A stretch of 64,000 bases of DNA from Chitinophaga sp. XS-30 (GTDB taxonomy: Bacteria > Bacteroidota > Bacteroidia > Chitinophagales > Chitinophagaceae): NCBI RefSeq assembly GCF_008086345.1, contig NZ_CP043006.1, positions 5,268,032 to 5,332,031 of the forward strand, read 5' to 3'. Positions 26,074 to 35,770 of the stretch are shown here, in pieces. Numbering within the stretch: the first letter of the stretch is position 1; every line of letters begins with the position of its first letter. Below the pieces are notes generated by a model, which saw only the letters and a list, made by a program, of their open reading frames with translations, was not told where the DNA came from and searched no databases. A program made the translations under genes and the position numbers.

Positions 26074-26277
26074 GTTTCGTTTCAAATGCGATGAGTTGAA
26101 TCAGGTTGAAAAACCATCTGACCAGCCCTGTGAACCGGGCCGCTAAAACTTGTCTTGAAAGAAATCAACAGGAAAATTCAGTTTGTGTTTGCTAATTTGA
26201 ATGCCAATTCTCCGCAATGGTTCGTCGTTGCCGGGACAGACCTTACCTGCGAGCTTAATAAGAAATATCAAAGTAAA

Positions 26278-26964
26278 ATGAATAAAATTTCAAGCATCCT
26301 GTTAATCGGGATATCGCTCATCGGATGCCAGCATCTACATTCTGATGAAAAAGTGGTGTTCAATCAGGAATTAGCAGATGAACTTGCAAAGATGGCTGAA
26401 GTCGATCAAATTGCGGCTTACATACCACAAGGTACATACAAAAAAATGACGACTGAGCAATGGAACGCTTTCAAAGACAGTGTTTTTACTGCACATGAAA
26501 AGCGGCTAAAGCAAATTTTTGACAAACACGGATTTGTCGGGTTCGATCTGGCTGGAGAAGATGGTTCAGAAAGCTTTTGGCTAATGGTGCAACATTCCGA
26601 CAATAATCCCGAATTTCAGGAAGACGTTTTAGGAAAGATGAAAATCGAAGTAGATAAAGAAAATGCAGATCCGGGTAATTACGGTCTTTTGGTTGACCGT
26701 GTGATGCTTAATAAAGGTGGGAAACAAGTTTATGGGACACAGGTCACTTATAATATGGAAACAGGCCAGGCATATGCCAAAAGTTTGGAGGATAGCTTAA
26801 ATGTTAATGAAAGAAGAGCATCAATTGGACTTGAACCATTGGAAGTCTATCTCAACGCAATGACGGAAAGGCACTTTGAAATGAACAAAGAAACCTATTT
26901 GAAAAAAGGCGTGACAGCTCCGAAACTATATGAAATAACACAGAATCACTATCCGCAAAAATAA
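26278..26964 (+). CDS. DUF6624-like lipoprotein
   Basis: 228 residues from the ATG at 26278, which opens a lipoprotein signal (ISSILLIGISLIGC). The frame extends to a TTG at 26155, but the extra 41 residues show no signal and are rejected. The core FVGFDLAGEDGSESFWLMVQ, then HSDNNPEFQE, LLVDRVMLNKGGKQVYGTQV and ASIGLEPLEVYL match the DUF6624 family as I know it, which has no known function. Codon use is AT-richer than the neighbouring PUL, so the 25.1-27.0 kb lipoprotein group may have been acquired separately. Confidence 0.75.
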   Translation: MNKISSILLIGISLIGCQHLHSDEKVVFNQELADELAKMAEVDQIAAYIPQGTYKKMTTEQWNAFKDSVFTAHEKRLKQIFDKHGFVGFDLAGEDGSESFWLMVQHSDNNPEFQEDVLGKMKIEVDKENADPGNYGLLVDRVMLNKGGKQVYGTQVTYNMETGQAYAKSLEDSLNVNERRASIGLEPLEVYLNAMTERHFEMNKETYLKKGVTAPKLYEITQNHYPQK

Positions 26965-27334
26965 ACCACACAGATCAGGTGAGTGGCCGGTTAGCAGCTT
27001 TGAAAAGAAGCGATAGGGATGGACCGCATGAAACTCCCGGGAATTTCCCACCAGCCAGTCATTGCATCTTATTCCGGCAAGCTATTCATGCTGTGGTCCC
27101 TGGCGGATCACCCTGTGATCACTGAGGGAACACAAAGGGCTATGTGGACTTGATATGGAGATCGTCTGAAGTTCGTGCGGGTTTGATGCATCTGTTCAGC
27201 GGGATATCCGGGCAACAGGAAGCCCTCCGCAAGCACCGGCGCTTGCGGAAAATTGACTGGAAATATAGTGTGGGAGGGTATGACGTTCAATGGATAGTTT
27301 AATCACCAAAATACATCCGCTGGCAGGGAGTGGC
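26965..27334. other. Convergent intergenic region with two hairpins
   Basis: 370 bases between convergent genes and no credible gene. Two structures are visible. The first is a symmetrical multi-step hairpin at 27093-27133 (GTG, TCCCT, GATCAC / GTGATC, AGGGA, CAC with 1x1 and 4x4 internal loops and a CCT loop). The second is a 9-bp stem at 27226-27249 (TCCGCAAGC, loop ACCGGC, GCTTGCGGA). Neither has a clear T-run, though either may mark transcript ends. Confidence 0.5.
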
Positions 27335-28126
27335 TTATTCCCGCCGGATGACTGGCGGAGGCGGGGCAGTGCATGCCGGGCCTGCGGCGGTTTGCTGATT
27401 TGCAGGTGCTGCCAGGGAGTGCAGCCGCTGCTGCAACATCGCCGCTTGCTGGTATCGGGGTTGGTGGAAGGCCTGCTTTGTCTGCGGCTCCCGCACGGCA
27501 ATAATATCAGCGGCAAGGTATTTCCTGTTCAAAGATGCGTTGCCGCTGCACATGCCTCTTACCTGCAGGGTTACCATCAGCGTTCCCTTGCCGGGCACAT
27601 CCACATGCAGCGCCGCGCCTGCGAATACCTCGCGGGTATCCAGCACGATCATGGCGGTTTCAGTGCCCGTCACCCGGCGTTCCCCGAAATGAATACGGGT
27701 GGCGATCACTTTTACTTCCAGCATGGGAATGCCCCTGAACTGCGGCAGCGCTTGTGGAGGAATATGCAGTATCCCGTCCTCAGCGAGTGTTGGCGCCTTG
27801 GTAAAGAAACGGTCTGTTCCCGTGTGCTGGTTAAAGCGGAAGCCTGCGATGGCCCCGGTATTGCGAAGGCCGCCTTTGATGATGGTCTTGTTGAGGCGGT
27901 TGATATGCCCGCCATCGCAATGAACATCGAGATGGTCGGCGAATGCGCTGCGGATAAGGCGGCCTTTGCTGCTGGCGGCGCCGAAGCGCTGTGCGGCAAG
28001 GCGGGTGGCAGTCGTCTGCCGGACGGTTTCCGGCATGCTGCGGAAGTAGTGTTTACCGTCCCGGTAATAGCCGATCATATTGCCGGCTTTGCCCGTGAAG
28101 GTGAACAAAGAAGTTTGTTTTGCCAT
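27335..28126 (-). CDS. Conserved unknown protein (MAKQTSLFTFTGKAGN family)
   Basis: About 263 residues from the ATG at 28126; the frame opens to 28195, but the extension adds nothing family-like. The N-terminus MAKQTSLFTFTGKAGNMIGY followed by RDGKHYFRSMPETVRQT resembles a family I have seen repeatedly in Chitinophagaceae and other Bacteroidota, with no known function. The central part has beta-strand character (LEVKVIATRIHFGERRVTGT, TAMIVLDTREV). The last 40 residues are Gln/Ala/Pro-rich and GC-rich. It has no signal peptide. A long opposite-strand frame here is a shadow. Confidence 0.65.
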   Translation of the reverse strand: MAKQTSLFTFTGKAGNMIGYYRDGKHYFRSMPETVRQTTATRLAAQRFGAASSKGRLIRSAFADHLDVHCDGGHINRLNKTIIKGGLRNTGAIAGFRFNQHTGTDRFFTKAPTLAEDGILHIPPQALPQFRGIPMLEVKVIATRIHFGERRVTGTETAMIVLDTREVFAGAALHVDVPGKGTLMVTLQVRGMCSGNASLNRKYLAADIIAVREPQTKQAFHQPRYQQAAMLQQRLHSLAAPANQQTAAGPACTAPPPPVIRRE

Positions 28127-28317
28127 TGGATATGTGTTTTGTGATATATGAATATACCACTTATTTCTGAGGAAACAGGGGGATGCGGTCCTCATGCCGG
28201 GTATCCCTACTGTCCCGCAGACAGCCCGTGATAGCTGCCGGCAGGCATAATTTTTCCCTACTGAATTTTAACAGGCAAACCAGATGTGCTCAGCGCATCA
28301 AAAGCGGCGTTCCTGCC

Positions 28318-29493
28318 CTACTTTTTCCCTAATAACTCCTCCAATTTGGCGTCCAGTTTGCGTTCCTCATCATCCGTCACCCTAAGGACAATATTTCCCG
28401 ACTGGTCCACCAGGATTTTAGTGGGATAAGCATAGATGCTGAAAATCTTACGGAGATCAGCGTCTCCATCATTCACATTAAAGATCTGCGGCCAGGTAAT
28501 GCCATCTTTGGCAACAGCATCACGCAGTTTCTGCTCACCCACCTTTCTATCCTTGTCAAACTCCACGCCCACTCCGATAATTTCAAAACCCATAGGCTTG
28601 AATTTCTCATACACAGCTTTAAGATGCGGATGCCCTTTACGACACCATACACACCAGCTTCCCCAGAAATCGATCAGGAAAACACGGCCTTTATAACTAT
28701 TGATGTCGATTGTTCCGCCTGCCAAAGATGGTCCGCTGAAATGCGGGAGCTTGTTTGTACGCAGTTCCTTTAATCGTTTGTCAAAATCCTTTCCGTCCGG
28801 GGTTTCTTTCAGTCTGGCCCCCAGCTGATCATACAGCGCAACCAGTTCTGCATAAACAGCATCGGCTCCCGGTCTGAACAATTTGTCGTTCTGATAATCC
28901 TGCAAGGCGTCCTTCATGGCCTGGATAGCGAAAGGATTGTTGGGGTAATTCCGGATGAAATCTTTTTTTGCGGCCACAATGGCTTGCAGTGCGGCGCGTT
29001 TTTTGGCAGACCTCTCCTTACCTGGTGGCTCTTTGCGTGTCTGCTGATATACCTTTTCGTTATTGTCTATAAACGGCTTCAGGTAAGCGTCGTACAGGTC
29101 GGCATCTTCCGTCATAGGCGAACCGGTCACTACCGCATTCCTGAAACCGTCATCGACCCTGACTTTCACCTTCCCTTCACCAAGGTATATCTTACGGCTT
29201 TCCGTGATGCCGCGGAGCCGGTTTCCAGGAGATGCAAGCTGCCCGAACCGGGCGACCAACGTAGCCTGCAAGAGCTCCTGCACTTCACCTTTGAATGCAA
29301 AGTTTCCTTTCACTACATCGGCGCTGTCTGCATGATTTTCGCCGTCCTCATAGTAATACAGGAAAATCTTATTGATCGAATCAGCCAACCCCGGGGAGAT
29401 ATGTCCGGATACCGTAAAGGCCAGTTTTTTCTCCTGTGCTGCACAAAATGAAGCAATGGCTGAAAGCATCAGGCTAAAGGTTAATTTTTTCAT
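28318..29493 (-). CDS. TlpA-like periplasmic thioredoxin with N-terminal DUF4369-like domain
   Basis: 391 residues. Signal peptide, then a beta-rich domain (about 25-125; FTVSGHISPGLADSINKIFL), a helical linker, and a C-terminal thioredoxin fold with the active site WC281-V-W-C284 in DFWGSWCVWCRKGHP and the cis-Pro loop YAYPTKILVD. Such proteins reduce or isomerise disulfides in the periplasm. It lies 105 bases after susD, behind a hairpin that could limit read-through, so it is probably expressed below susCD. SusCD-TlpA sets are common in this phylum. Confidence 0.88.
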   Translation of the reverse strand: MKKLTFSLMLSAIASFCAAQEKKLAFTVSGHISPGLADSINKIFLYYYEDGENHADSADVVKGNFAFKGEVQELLQATLVARFGQLASPGNRLRGITESRKIYLGEGKVKVRVDDGFRNAVVTGSPMTEDADLYDAYLKPFIDNNEKVYQQTRKEPPGKERSAKKRAALQAIVAAKKDFIRNYPNNPFAIQAMKDALQDYQNDKLFRPGADAVYAELVALYDQLGARLKETPDGKDFDKRLKELRTNKLPHFSGPSLAGGTIDINSYKGRVFLIDFWGSWCVWCRKGHPHLKAVYEKFKPMGFEIIGVGVEFDKDRKVGEQKLRDAVAKDGITWPQIFNVNDGDADLRKIFSIYAYPTKILVDQSGNIVLRVTDDEERKLDAKLEELLGKK

Positions 29494-29549
29494 CTGTTCA
29501 TTATATGTTAATGGTAAAGCTTGTCATAAGCCGCATATCAACGGTAAAA

Positions 29550-29591
29550 GGCTGCCGTGATTGTTGCCCTGATGCCTTCATCACAGCAGCC
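29550..29591 (-). terminator. Attenuator-type terminator between susD and tlpA
   Basis: On the minus strand GGCTGCTGTGAT (29591-29580) pairs with ATCACGGCAGCC (29561-29550), 12 bp with one T-G pair and an 18-base loop, followed by TTTTACC. It begins 7 bases after the susD stop and 57 bases before the TlpA gene, so some transcripts should end here. Confidence 0.65.
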
Positions 29592-29598
29592 CCTGGAA

Positions 29599-31056
29599 TT
29601 ACAATCCGTAACCGGGGTTCGGCGTGAGATTTACGTTCACATTAAGCTCGCTGGCGGGAATAGGCCAAAGTTTATATTCCGGTTTCCATACACCACCTTT
29701 TGCGGCAGCAATGGCCGGCATTATTTCGTCTGCCCGCGTGATGGAGGTATTTGAAAATCCTTTCCACCGTTTGATATCGAACCAGCGATGACCCATTTCC
29801 GTAAACAGTTCAAGGCGGCGTTCCCTTTCCAGCGCCAGCATAAACTCCGGCAACGTTGTTGCGCTAACGCCGGTTTGCTCTGCCCGCGAACGGACCGCAT
29901 TGATATCTGCGACGCCGCCATCGGTGCCCGAAATCCGTCCCTGCATCGCTTTGGCCTCGGCGCGTATCAGATATTGCTCCGCCAGGCGGAGTACCATCGT
30001 ATGCTCCGTTGTAGGGGAATTTCCGGTAGCCTGGTAAACCTTATATTTAAAGGGATATGGATAGGTTGTTCCATCAGCGGCAAACAAGTCGGTCCAGCTG
30101 GCTTGCCGTTTATCACCCGCCAAAACATCCATCTGTGACGCGGAAAGCGCCAGGCCGGGATACCCGGTGACCGGTGAGGTCCTGATAATAAGAATATTCC
30201 CGTCCCAGGTATTAATACCGGAACCGTTCGCTGCCAGCCCCAACTGCCAGATGGCCTCCTTGCTGCGCACTAAAAACGTTTCGTTCATATTCTCTTCCAA
30301 TTTGTAAGTGCCCGTCTGGTTGATCACTTCAGTAGCGCTGCTTTCAGCATTTGCCCAATCGCCTGCATACAGATAGGCCCTTGCGAGCAGCGCAGTGGCG
30401 GCAAATTTATTGGGGCGTACACGGTCTGCCGTCACCGCATTCGTTGCGGACAGGTATTCGTTCTCAAGTAATGCCTGCGCATCTTTCAGATCCTGGATGA
30501 TTTGCTGATAAACATCCTGTACAGGTTTCCTGGGCAAGGTAATATTCACCTTATAATCGGTAGTGACAGGCACGGGAACATCGCCGTACAAATTGACAAG
30601 GTAGAAATAGCAAAATGCCCGAAGGAACCTGGCCTCTCCTGTCAGTTGCCGTTTTACCGGCTCACTGATCGTCGGAGATGCCGTCACCCCCTCAATGGCG
30701 GCATTGGCAGCATAAATGAGCTTGTAACATCTTGCCCATATGCCTGACACGTATGAATTATCTGCCAGCAAACTATTCTTTGCGAACTCCAGGTTCCCCT
30801 GCGATGCCTGGTAGTACTTCAGCTCATCCGATCCCATTCCTGTCAGGAGCCCTACGCCGGAAACACCATGCACGAAATCTGTGTTCACGGTCATATTATA
30901 CAGGATACCGGTAATCACCGAGGTAGCTGTGGCGTTGGTGGTATATGCCGTTCTGTCGGAAATGGAGTTTACGGGAGGATCAAGCTCCACAAATTTTGCA
31001 CATCCCGTTGTGGCAGCCAATAACGCAATAACGTATATTCTGATAATATTCTTCAT
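29599..31056 (-). CDS. susD: SusD/RagB family lipoprotein (second pair)
   Basis: 485 residues. Lipobox ATTGC (Cys about 19), then FVELDPPVNSISDRTAYTTN, TPR-like helices with RFLRAFCYFYLVNLYGDVPV, and the C-terminal SusD segment LERERRLELFTEMGHRWFDI with LWPIPASELNVN...NPGY. It caps the SusC channel encoded 3 bases upstream. The usual SusD metal- or sugar-binding details cannot be read by eye. It follows susC2 and precedes an attenuator and a TlpA gene. Confidence 0.95.
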   Translation of the reverse strand: MKNIIRIYVIALLAATTGCAKFVELDPPVNSISDRTAYTTNATATSVITGILYNMTVNTDFVHGVSGVGLLTGMGSDELKYYQASQGNLEFAKNSLLADNSYVSGIWARCYKLIYAANAAIEGVTASPTISEPVKRQLTGEARFLRAFCYFYLVNLYGDVPVPVTTDYKVNITLPRKPVQDVYQQIIQDLKDAQALLENEYLSATNAVTADRVRPNKFAATALLARAYLYAGDWANAESSATEVINQTGTYKLEENMNETFLVRSKEAIWQLGLAANGSGINTWDGNILIIRTSPVTGYPGLALSASQMDVLAGDKRQASWTDLFAADGTTYPYPFKYKVYQATGNSPTTEHTMVLRLAEQYLIRAEAKAMQGRISGTDGGVADINAVRSRAEQTGVSATTLPEFMLALERERRLELFTEMGHRWFDIKRWKGFSNTSITRADEIMPAIAAAKGGVWKPEYKLWPIPASELNVNVNLTPNPGYGL

Positions 31057-31059
31057 TGT

Positions 31060-34000
31060 TTAAAATGTTACTTGTAAACCAAATGTCGTAACTGCGATAG
31101 GCGCAATAGATGCGCTCTGGTTCTCCGGGTCCATTCCCAGGTAATTGGTGAACGTAGCGAGGTTTTGTCCCTGCGCGTAAACCCGGAGGTTCAGTATCTT
31201 CATTTTCTTCAGCCAGGTGTCCGGAAAATTGTACGACAATGCCACATTTTTCAGGCGGGCAAAGAATATGCTGGCATAGGCAGCATCGTCAGTATTGCGG
31301 GGCCGCGCCTGGTAGGCAGGGGATGTTGCGCTTTGCGTCAGCTTGTTCAAAGTGGCGCCGGTATCCCCCGGTCCCTTCCAGCGGCGGTCATATACATATT
31401 GCGGAAGGTTGCCGTAATATCCCGGAACATATACACCGTTTACATTCCATATCCTGCCATTGGCTTTTGAGAACTGTAAAAACACGTCCAGCTGAAAGCC
31501 CTTATACCTGAACGAATTCTGCAAACCGCCGAACAGCTGCTTGCCGATGTTAATGGCTACGGTACGATCTGCAACCCCTAACAGCGCGATGTTGGTGACC
31601 GTATCGCCCAGCCTGTTCCGGTAACGCATGACACCGGTATTGGGGTCAATTCCCAGGGTGGGCACCAGCTTGGCAATAGTAAGCGGCTCACCCACCACGT
31701 AAGTGTTCGCATTGGATGAAGAAGCCAGGTCCGGATAATCGATAAGTTTATTATCCGGAATAGTGATGTTGAAGCTGGTGGTCCAGGAGAAATCCCGCCG
31801 CGCTATGTTTGTAGTATTCAGCTCTATTTCCCAACCGGTATTCTGCACTACCGCCGGCAGATTAAACGGCACGCTTGAAAAGCCGGATACCTGCGAAATG
31901 GGGTAACCTATCAGCTGATTTGAAGAGCGGTTGCGGTAAAAGTTGGTGTTCAGGAGGATGCGGTCCTTCAGGAATCCCAGCTCCAGGGCAATGTCAGCTT
32001 TCCTGTTGGATTCCCATTTGAAATCGCTGTTCGCCAGGTTGGCTGGCTGAAGGCCGATGCCGTTGTCGCCGTAATAAGGATAGTAGCTGGAAGTAGAATT
32101 ATAAAGGGAAACATATCCATAGTTGGAAATGGCATCGCTTCCCGTAGTTCCGTAACTAAGCCTGAGCTTCCCGAAACTCAGGAACGGCAGCGCATCTTTA
32201 AGCGCCTTTTCCTCAGAAAAGATCCAGGCAGCGCCTACCGCTCCGAAATTACCGAAACGGTTGCCGGGACCAAAACGGCTCGATCCATCGCGGCGGGCAG
32301 TCAGGTTAAGCAAATACTTGCCATCTACGTTATAATTGACAAGCGCGAACAACGCATTGTATTTATAGTCGCTGAAGGCCGTTCTGCTGGTAACCGCCTG
32401 CGCGGAACCCCTGTTTTCAAGCAGTGCGTCATCCACAAATCCCGAGCCGTAATCCAGTGATCCCTTCTGCGTGCTCTGCTGGAAGGTGGTTCCCAGCAGA
32501 ACTTTCAGCGGCTGCCCTAAAAACCTGACATCATAGGTGAGTTGCGGCTCGATGTTCCAGGTTTCGGTGGTATGATCTCCATACTCCGCAGCACGGTTTG
32601 CCGGCCCCAGGAAGTAAACGGGATTCGTAGCGCTCTCTGGAACGGTGTACAGCGTAGTGTACCTCAAATTGGAATAGCCCAGCTGGACTTTAAACTCCAG
32701 CCCTTTAAGAATGCGGTAACTGATCAGGGAATTGGCGTTCAGATTGGTTGTCCGGGCATCATACTTCTGGTTTAAAGCAGCCAGCGGATTGGCAAAGGCC
32801 GTACCGGCAAAGTTCAGTTTCCCATCTGGCAGATACAGGTCCATACCCAATGGCGGAAGTGTCACCGCATTATGGGTGGGATCATTGGGAGACAGGTTGT
32901 TTTTTTCTTTCAGGAAAGTTCCTGTCAGCTGCGCTTTCCAGCGCTGATCAGCGGAGGTATGATTAAGGCTGAAGCGTGCAGATGCTTTTGTATCCGCAAA
33001 ATCGCCGGGGAATACAGCGGTCTCTCTCCAGTAACCGCCGGAAAGGGAGTAATTGGTATTCGCGCTGCCGCCCGACAATGTCAGTTGTGCATTGGTATAA
33101 TGCGCGGTATTCCCGATCAGGAGGTCCTGCCAGTCGGTAGAACGCGTAGTATCCCACTGCAGCAGGTCCGGCGCATAGGAAGCGTCACCGATAGCCACGC
33201 CATCATTCCGCAATGCCTCATAGCGCATATCCAGGTACTGCCGGCGGTCCAGCAGGTCCATCATCCTGGCCACTCTGCCGAACCCTTTTGAAAAGTTAGC
33301 ATCGATCTTGCTGTCGCCCGCCTTTCCTCTTTTGGTAGTGATGAGAATAACGCCGTTGGCGCCTCTTGATCCGTAGATAGCGGTAGCATCCGCGTCTTTC
33401 AATACCTCTATCGATTCGATGTCTGCCGGGTTCAGGGAATTGAACGGACTCGCACCGCCGCCAGGTTGCTGCCTGAAGTTATTGGGCACCGTATTGGTGG
33501 AATTCGCTAAAAAAGGCACCCCGTCGATGAGATAAAGCGGGTCGTTTGCCGTAGCCGTCAAGCTGTTCGTTCCCCTTATCCTGACGGTAACGCTACTGCC
33601 GGGGATACCGCTTTGCTGCGTAATATCCAGCCCGGGCACCCGCCCGATCAGCGCTGTCAGCACATTGCTGACCGGCTGCTTTTCGATGGTTTCCGCCCTT
33701 ACCGTACCCACCGCCCCTGTATTCAGGCGTTTACTGGTGGTATAATATCCTTTTACCACCGTTTCATCCAGCCCAGATATGGCTACGCGCAGCACTATAC
33801 TGATATCTGTATCGGTGCCGACCGTGTATTCCCGCGACTGATAGCCAATGAAGGAAACAAGTAATACATCGCCGGGATCCGCATTTATGGAAAATCTTCC
33901 GTTCGCTCCCGTGGCGGTGCCTTTTTTGGTCCCCTTGATGGATATGGTCACGCCAGGCAACGGATGGCCGGCGGTATCCCTCACCACTCCGGTGACAGGT

Positions 34001-34413
34001 GCGCGAACAGCTTCCTCCGTAACCGGAGCGGGCTGCTCAGCCGGCGGAGGCGAGGCCCTTTTTATAATGATCGTTTTTTCTACAATGCCATACTCGAGGT
34101 GCTGATCTTTGAGGCTCCGGCGCAGGACTTCCTCCAGGCTGATATCCTTTACATTCAAAGTAACCGGCCGGGCATTCCTGATCAGCTCGTTATTAAAGAA
34201 AACCAGGTACCCCGTCTGCTTTTCGATAGCGTTAAATACCTGCCTGAGCGGGGCATTCCTGAGCGACAGGGTGATCTGCTGCCCATAGGTTCCCGCCGAT
34301 ACCTCCAGGCAGGCACAAATGGTTAAAATACAAGTCAGTCTCACGGAGAGCAAAATTTTGGTTGAATACCGCCCTTTCCGGGGAACGGTTTTTACAAAAC
34401 GATTCCATTGCAT
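31060..34413 (-). CDS. susC: SusC/RagA family transporter with STN domain (second pair)
   Basis: 1117 residues. A long basic N-terminus leads into a signal peptide (ILLSVRLTCILTICACLEVSA), then STN (about 47-118; APLRQVFNAIEKQTGYLVFF), a carboxypeptidase-like domain (VTGVVRDTAGHPLPGVTISI), plug (ALIGRVPGLDIT, VLKDADATAIYGSRGANGVI) and barrel ending LQVTF. It imports a ligand with SusD2 and signals through STN to the FecR encoded upstream. The gene is 172 bases from fecR2. Unlike the first system, sigma, fecR, susC and susD are all in the same direction here. Confidence 0.95.
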   Translation of the reverse strand: MQWNRFVKTVPRKGRYSTKILLSVRLTCILTICACLEVSAGTYGQQITLSLRNAPLRQVFNAIEKQTGYLVFFNNELIRNARPVTLNVKDISLEEVLRRSLKDQHLEYGIVEKTIIIKRASPPPAEQPAPVTEEAVRAPVTGVVRDTAGHPLPGVTISIKGTKKGTATGANGRFSINADPGDVLLVSFIGYQSREYTVGTDTDISIVLRVAISGLDETVVKGYYTTSKRLNTGAVGTVRAETIEKQPVSNVLTALIGRVPGLDITQQSGIPGSSVTVRIRGTNSLTATANDPLYLIDGVPFLANSTNTVPNNFRQQPGGGASPFNSLNPADIESIEVLKDADATAIYGSRGANGVILITTKRGKAGDSKIDANFSKGFGRVARMMDLLDRRQYLDMRYEALRNDGVAIGDASYAPDLLQWDTTRSTDWQDLLIGNTAHYTNAQLTLSGGSANTNYSLSGGYWRETAVFPGDFADTKASARFSLNHTSADQRWKAQLTGTFLKEKNNLSPNDPTHNAVTLPPLGMDLYLPDGKLNFAGTAFANPLAALNQKYDARTTNLNANSLISYRILKGLEFKVQLGYSNLRYTTLYTVPESATNPVYFLGPANRAAEYGDHTTETWNIEPQLTYDVRFLGQPLKVLLGTTFQQSTQKGSLDYGSGFVDDALLENRGSAQAVTSRTAFSDYKYNALFALVNYNVDGKYLLNLTARRDGSSRFGPGNRFGNFGAVGAAWIFSEEKALKDALPFLSFGKLRLSYGTTGSDAISNYGYVSLYNSTSSYYPYYGDNGIGLQPANLANSDFKWESNRKADIALELGFLKDRILLNTNFYRNRSSNQLIGYPISQVSGFSSVPFNLPAVVQNTGWEIELNTTNIARRDFSWTTSFNITIPDNKLIDYPDLASSSNANTYVVGEPLTIAKLVPTLGIDPNTGVMRYRNRLGDTVTNIALLGVADRTVAINIGKQLFGGLQNSFRYKGFQLDVFLQFSKANGRIWNVNGVYVPGYYGNLPQYVYDRRWKGPGDTGATLNKLTQSATSPAYQARPRNTDDAAYASIFFARLKNVALSYNFPDTWLKKMKILNLRVYAQGQNLATFTNYLGMDPENQSASIAPIAVTTFGLQVTF

Positions 34414-34585
34414 ACATTTGCATTGTTTGGTTGACGTTAATCAATAATAGGTAAGACGATTGTTGTGACACTGATAACTCAAACATTCACCGGGAGCGGG
34501 TCCAATCGCTTCCGGCTTTTTTGTAATTAACAGGGATAAAGCTTTGAAATTTCTACATCATGATATCAACAGCTGGTTTTATACT

Positions 34586-35752
34586 TTAACGTTCCGCAGG
34601 CTCGATAACGATCTTCCTGCCTGTTATCCTGTAATGAATACCGCTCATGTCCAGCACGCTCAATAGTTGCGACAGGCCCAGGTCCCGCTGCAGCTTTCCT
34701 GAAAAATACAGCTTGCTTACACCCTGCTCGAACTCAACATCCACATCATACCAGCGGGAAAGCTGCGCCATTAATTCGCGTAATTCCGTATCCTCGAAAT
34801 AAAATATGCCGTTCTTCCAGGCCATCACCCGCTCCAGATCGGGTGCTTTATTCAGATCCAGATCTCCATCCTTTGCCAGCACGGCCTGCTGTGAGGGCCG
34901 CAATTCCATCCTTTTGTTTGCAGCAGGGGCATCTACCTGTACGCTTCCTGTCAGCAACGTGGTGTATATCTGCCGGTCATCTTCATATGCATTGATATTA
35001 AAGTTTGTGCCGAGCACTTTCACCAGCAGCTTATCTTTTACTTTTACGATGAAGGGGGCCGATGCCTGGGCAGCCACTTCAAAATATACTTCCCCCGTTA
35101 CTTCCACGCGCCGTTCCCCTTCCCTGAACGCTGTAGGATAACGGAGCGAGCTTGCCGCATTCAACCATGCACGGGAACCGTCTGGCAGTTGCACCGAAAA
35201 CTGGCCGCCCCTGGGAGTTGAAAGGGTGTTGATGCTTCCACTTTCTTCATTGCCGGTGGCCTGGTACACCAGCAGCCCCCCCTGCTGCTGAACCGATGTA
35301 CCGCCCTGCGGTATCAGCCGGTTACCGGCGCTGTCGAGCATTACAATGGAGCCATCCCCAAGCGTTAACATCGCTTTGGGCGTCGCAGCAGCAATGTCCG
35401 GCGTATATTCAGCGCTATGGCCTGTCTGTTGCTGCCGGTACATCCAGGTACCCGCCAGTATCAGCAACAGCAGACTGGCGGCAAACGCCCAATATCGGAC
35501 CCGGGCAGCTTTCCTTACCATCACCGGGTCCTCCATTGCGCTTATCTTATCCCGCAGGAGCTGCAACAATGCATCATCGGCATTCTGCCGGCGATCCGCG
35601 TTCCAGCTAATCTCTTCGTGATCTTCCATAAGATCCTGGAATGCCTTGTCATCAGCGGCGCGTATGGCCTCAGACAGTATTTCCCGCTCCTGGCCGGAAA
35701 GGTCCCCGGAGGCATATTTCTGCAAAAGTGATTTGATGTGGTCCTGGTTCAT
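34586..35752 (-). CDS. FecR family anti-sigma factor (second system)
   Basis: 388 residues. N-terminal zinc-free anti-sigma-like helices (LLQKYASGDLSGQEREILSE), membrane helix near 87-105 (YWAFAASLLLLILAGTWMY), FecR domain (LSTPRGGQFSVQLPDGSRAW, VTGEVYFEVAAQASAPFIV, VLGTNFNINAYED) and C-terminal DUF4974-like part (RELMAQLSRWYDVDVEFEQG, YFSGKLQRDLGLSQLLSVLD). It transmits the ligand signal from SusC2 to the sigma factor encoded just upstream. Its 107-base upstream gap holds a 65-bp element shared with the TlpA gene at 42807. Confidence 0.94.
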   Translation of the reverse strand: MNQDHIKSLLQKYASGDLSGQEREILSEAIRAADDKAFQDLMEDHEEISWNADRRQNADDALLQLLRDKISAMEDPVMVRKAARVRYWAFAASLLLLILAGTWMYRQQQTGHSAEYTPDIAAATPKAMLTLGDGSIVMLDSAGNRLIPQGGTSVQQQGGLLVYQATGNEESGSINTLSTPRGGQFSVQLPDGSRAWLNAASSLRYPTAFREGERRVEVTGEVYFEVAAQASAPFIVKVKDKLLVKVLGTNFNINAYEDDRQIYTTLLTGSVQVDAPAANKRMELRPSQQAVLAKDGDLDLNKAPDLERVMAWKNGIFYFEDTELRELMAQLSRWYDVDVEFEQGVSKLYFSGKLQRDLGLSQLLSVLDMSGIHYRITGRKIVIEPAER

Positions 35753-35770
35753 GCTGATAGGTCTCTACAT

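Noticed and set aside
26155..26277. N-terminal extension of the DUF6624 gene from a TTG codon
   Set aside because: The ATG at 26278 starts a proper lipoprotein signal; the upstream 41 residues would mask it and show no family resemblance.
27290..28144. 284-residue plus-strand open frame opposite the conserved unknown gene
   Set aside because: The minus frame begins with a known family N-terminus. The plus frame is rich in Cys, Arg and Gly in a way typical of antisense shadows.
34414..34585. A third copy of the 65-bp shared element upstream of susC2
   Set aside because: Only short matches such as TCACAA and TCTTA were found, with gaps. This is not better than expected in AT-rich DNA.
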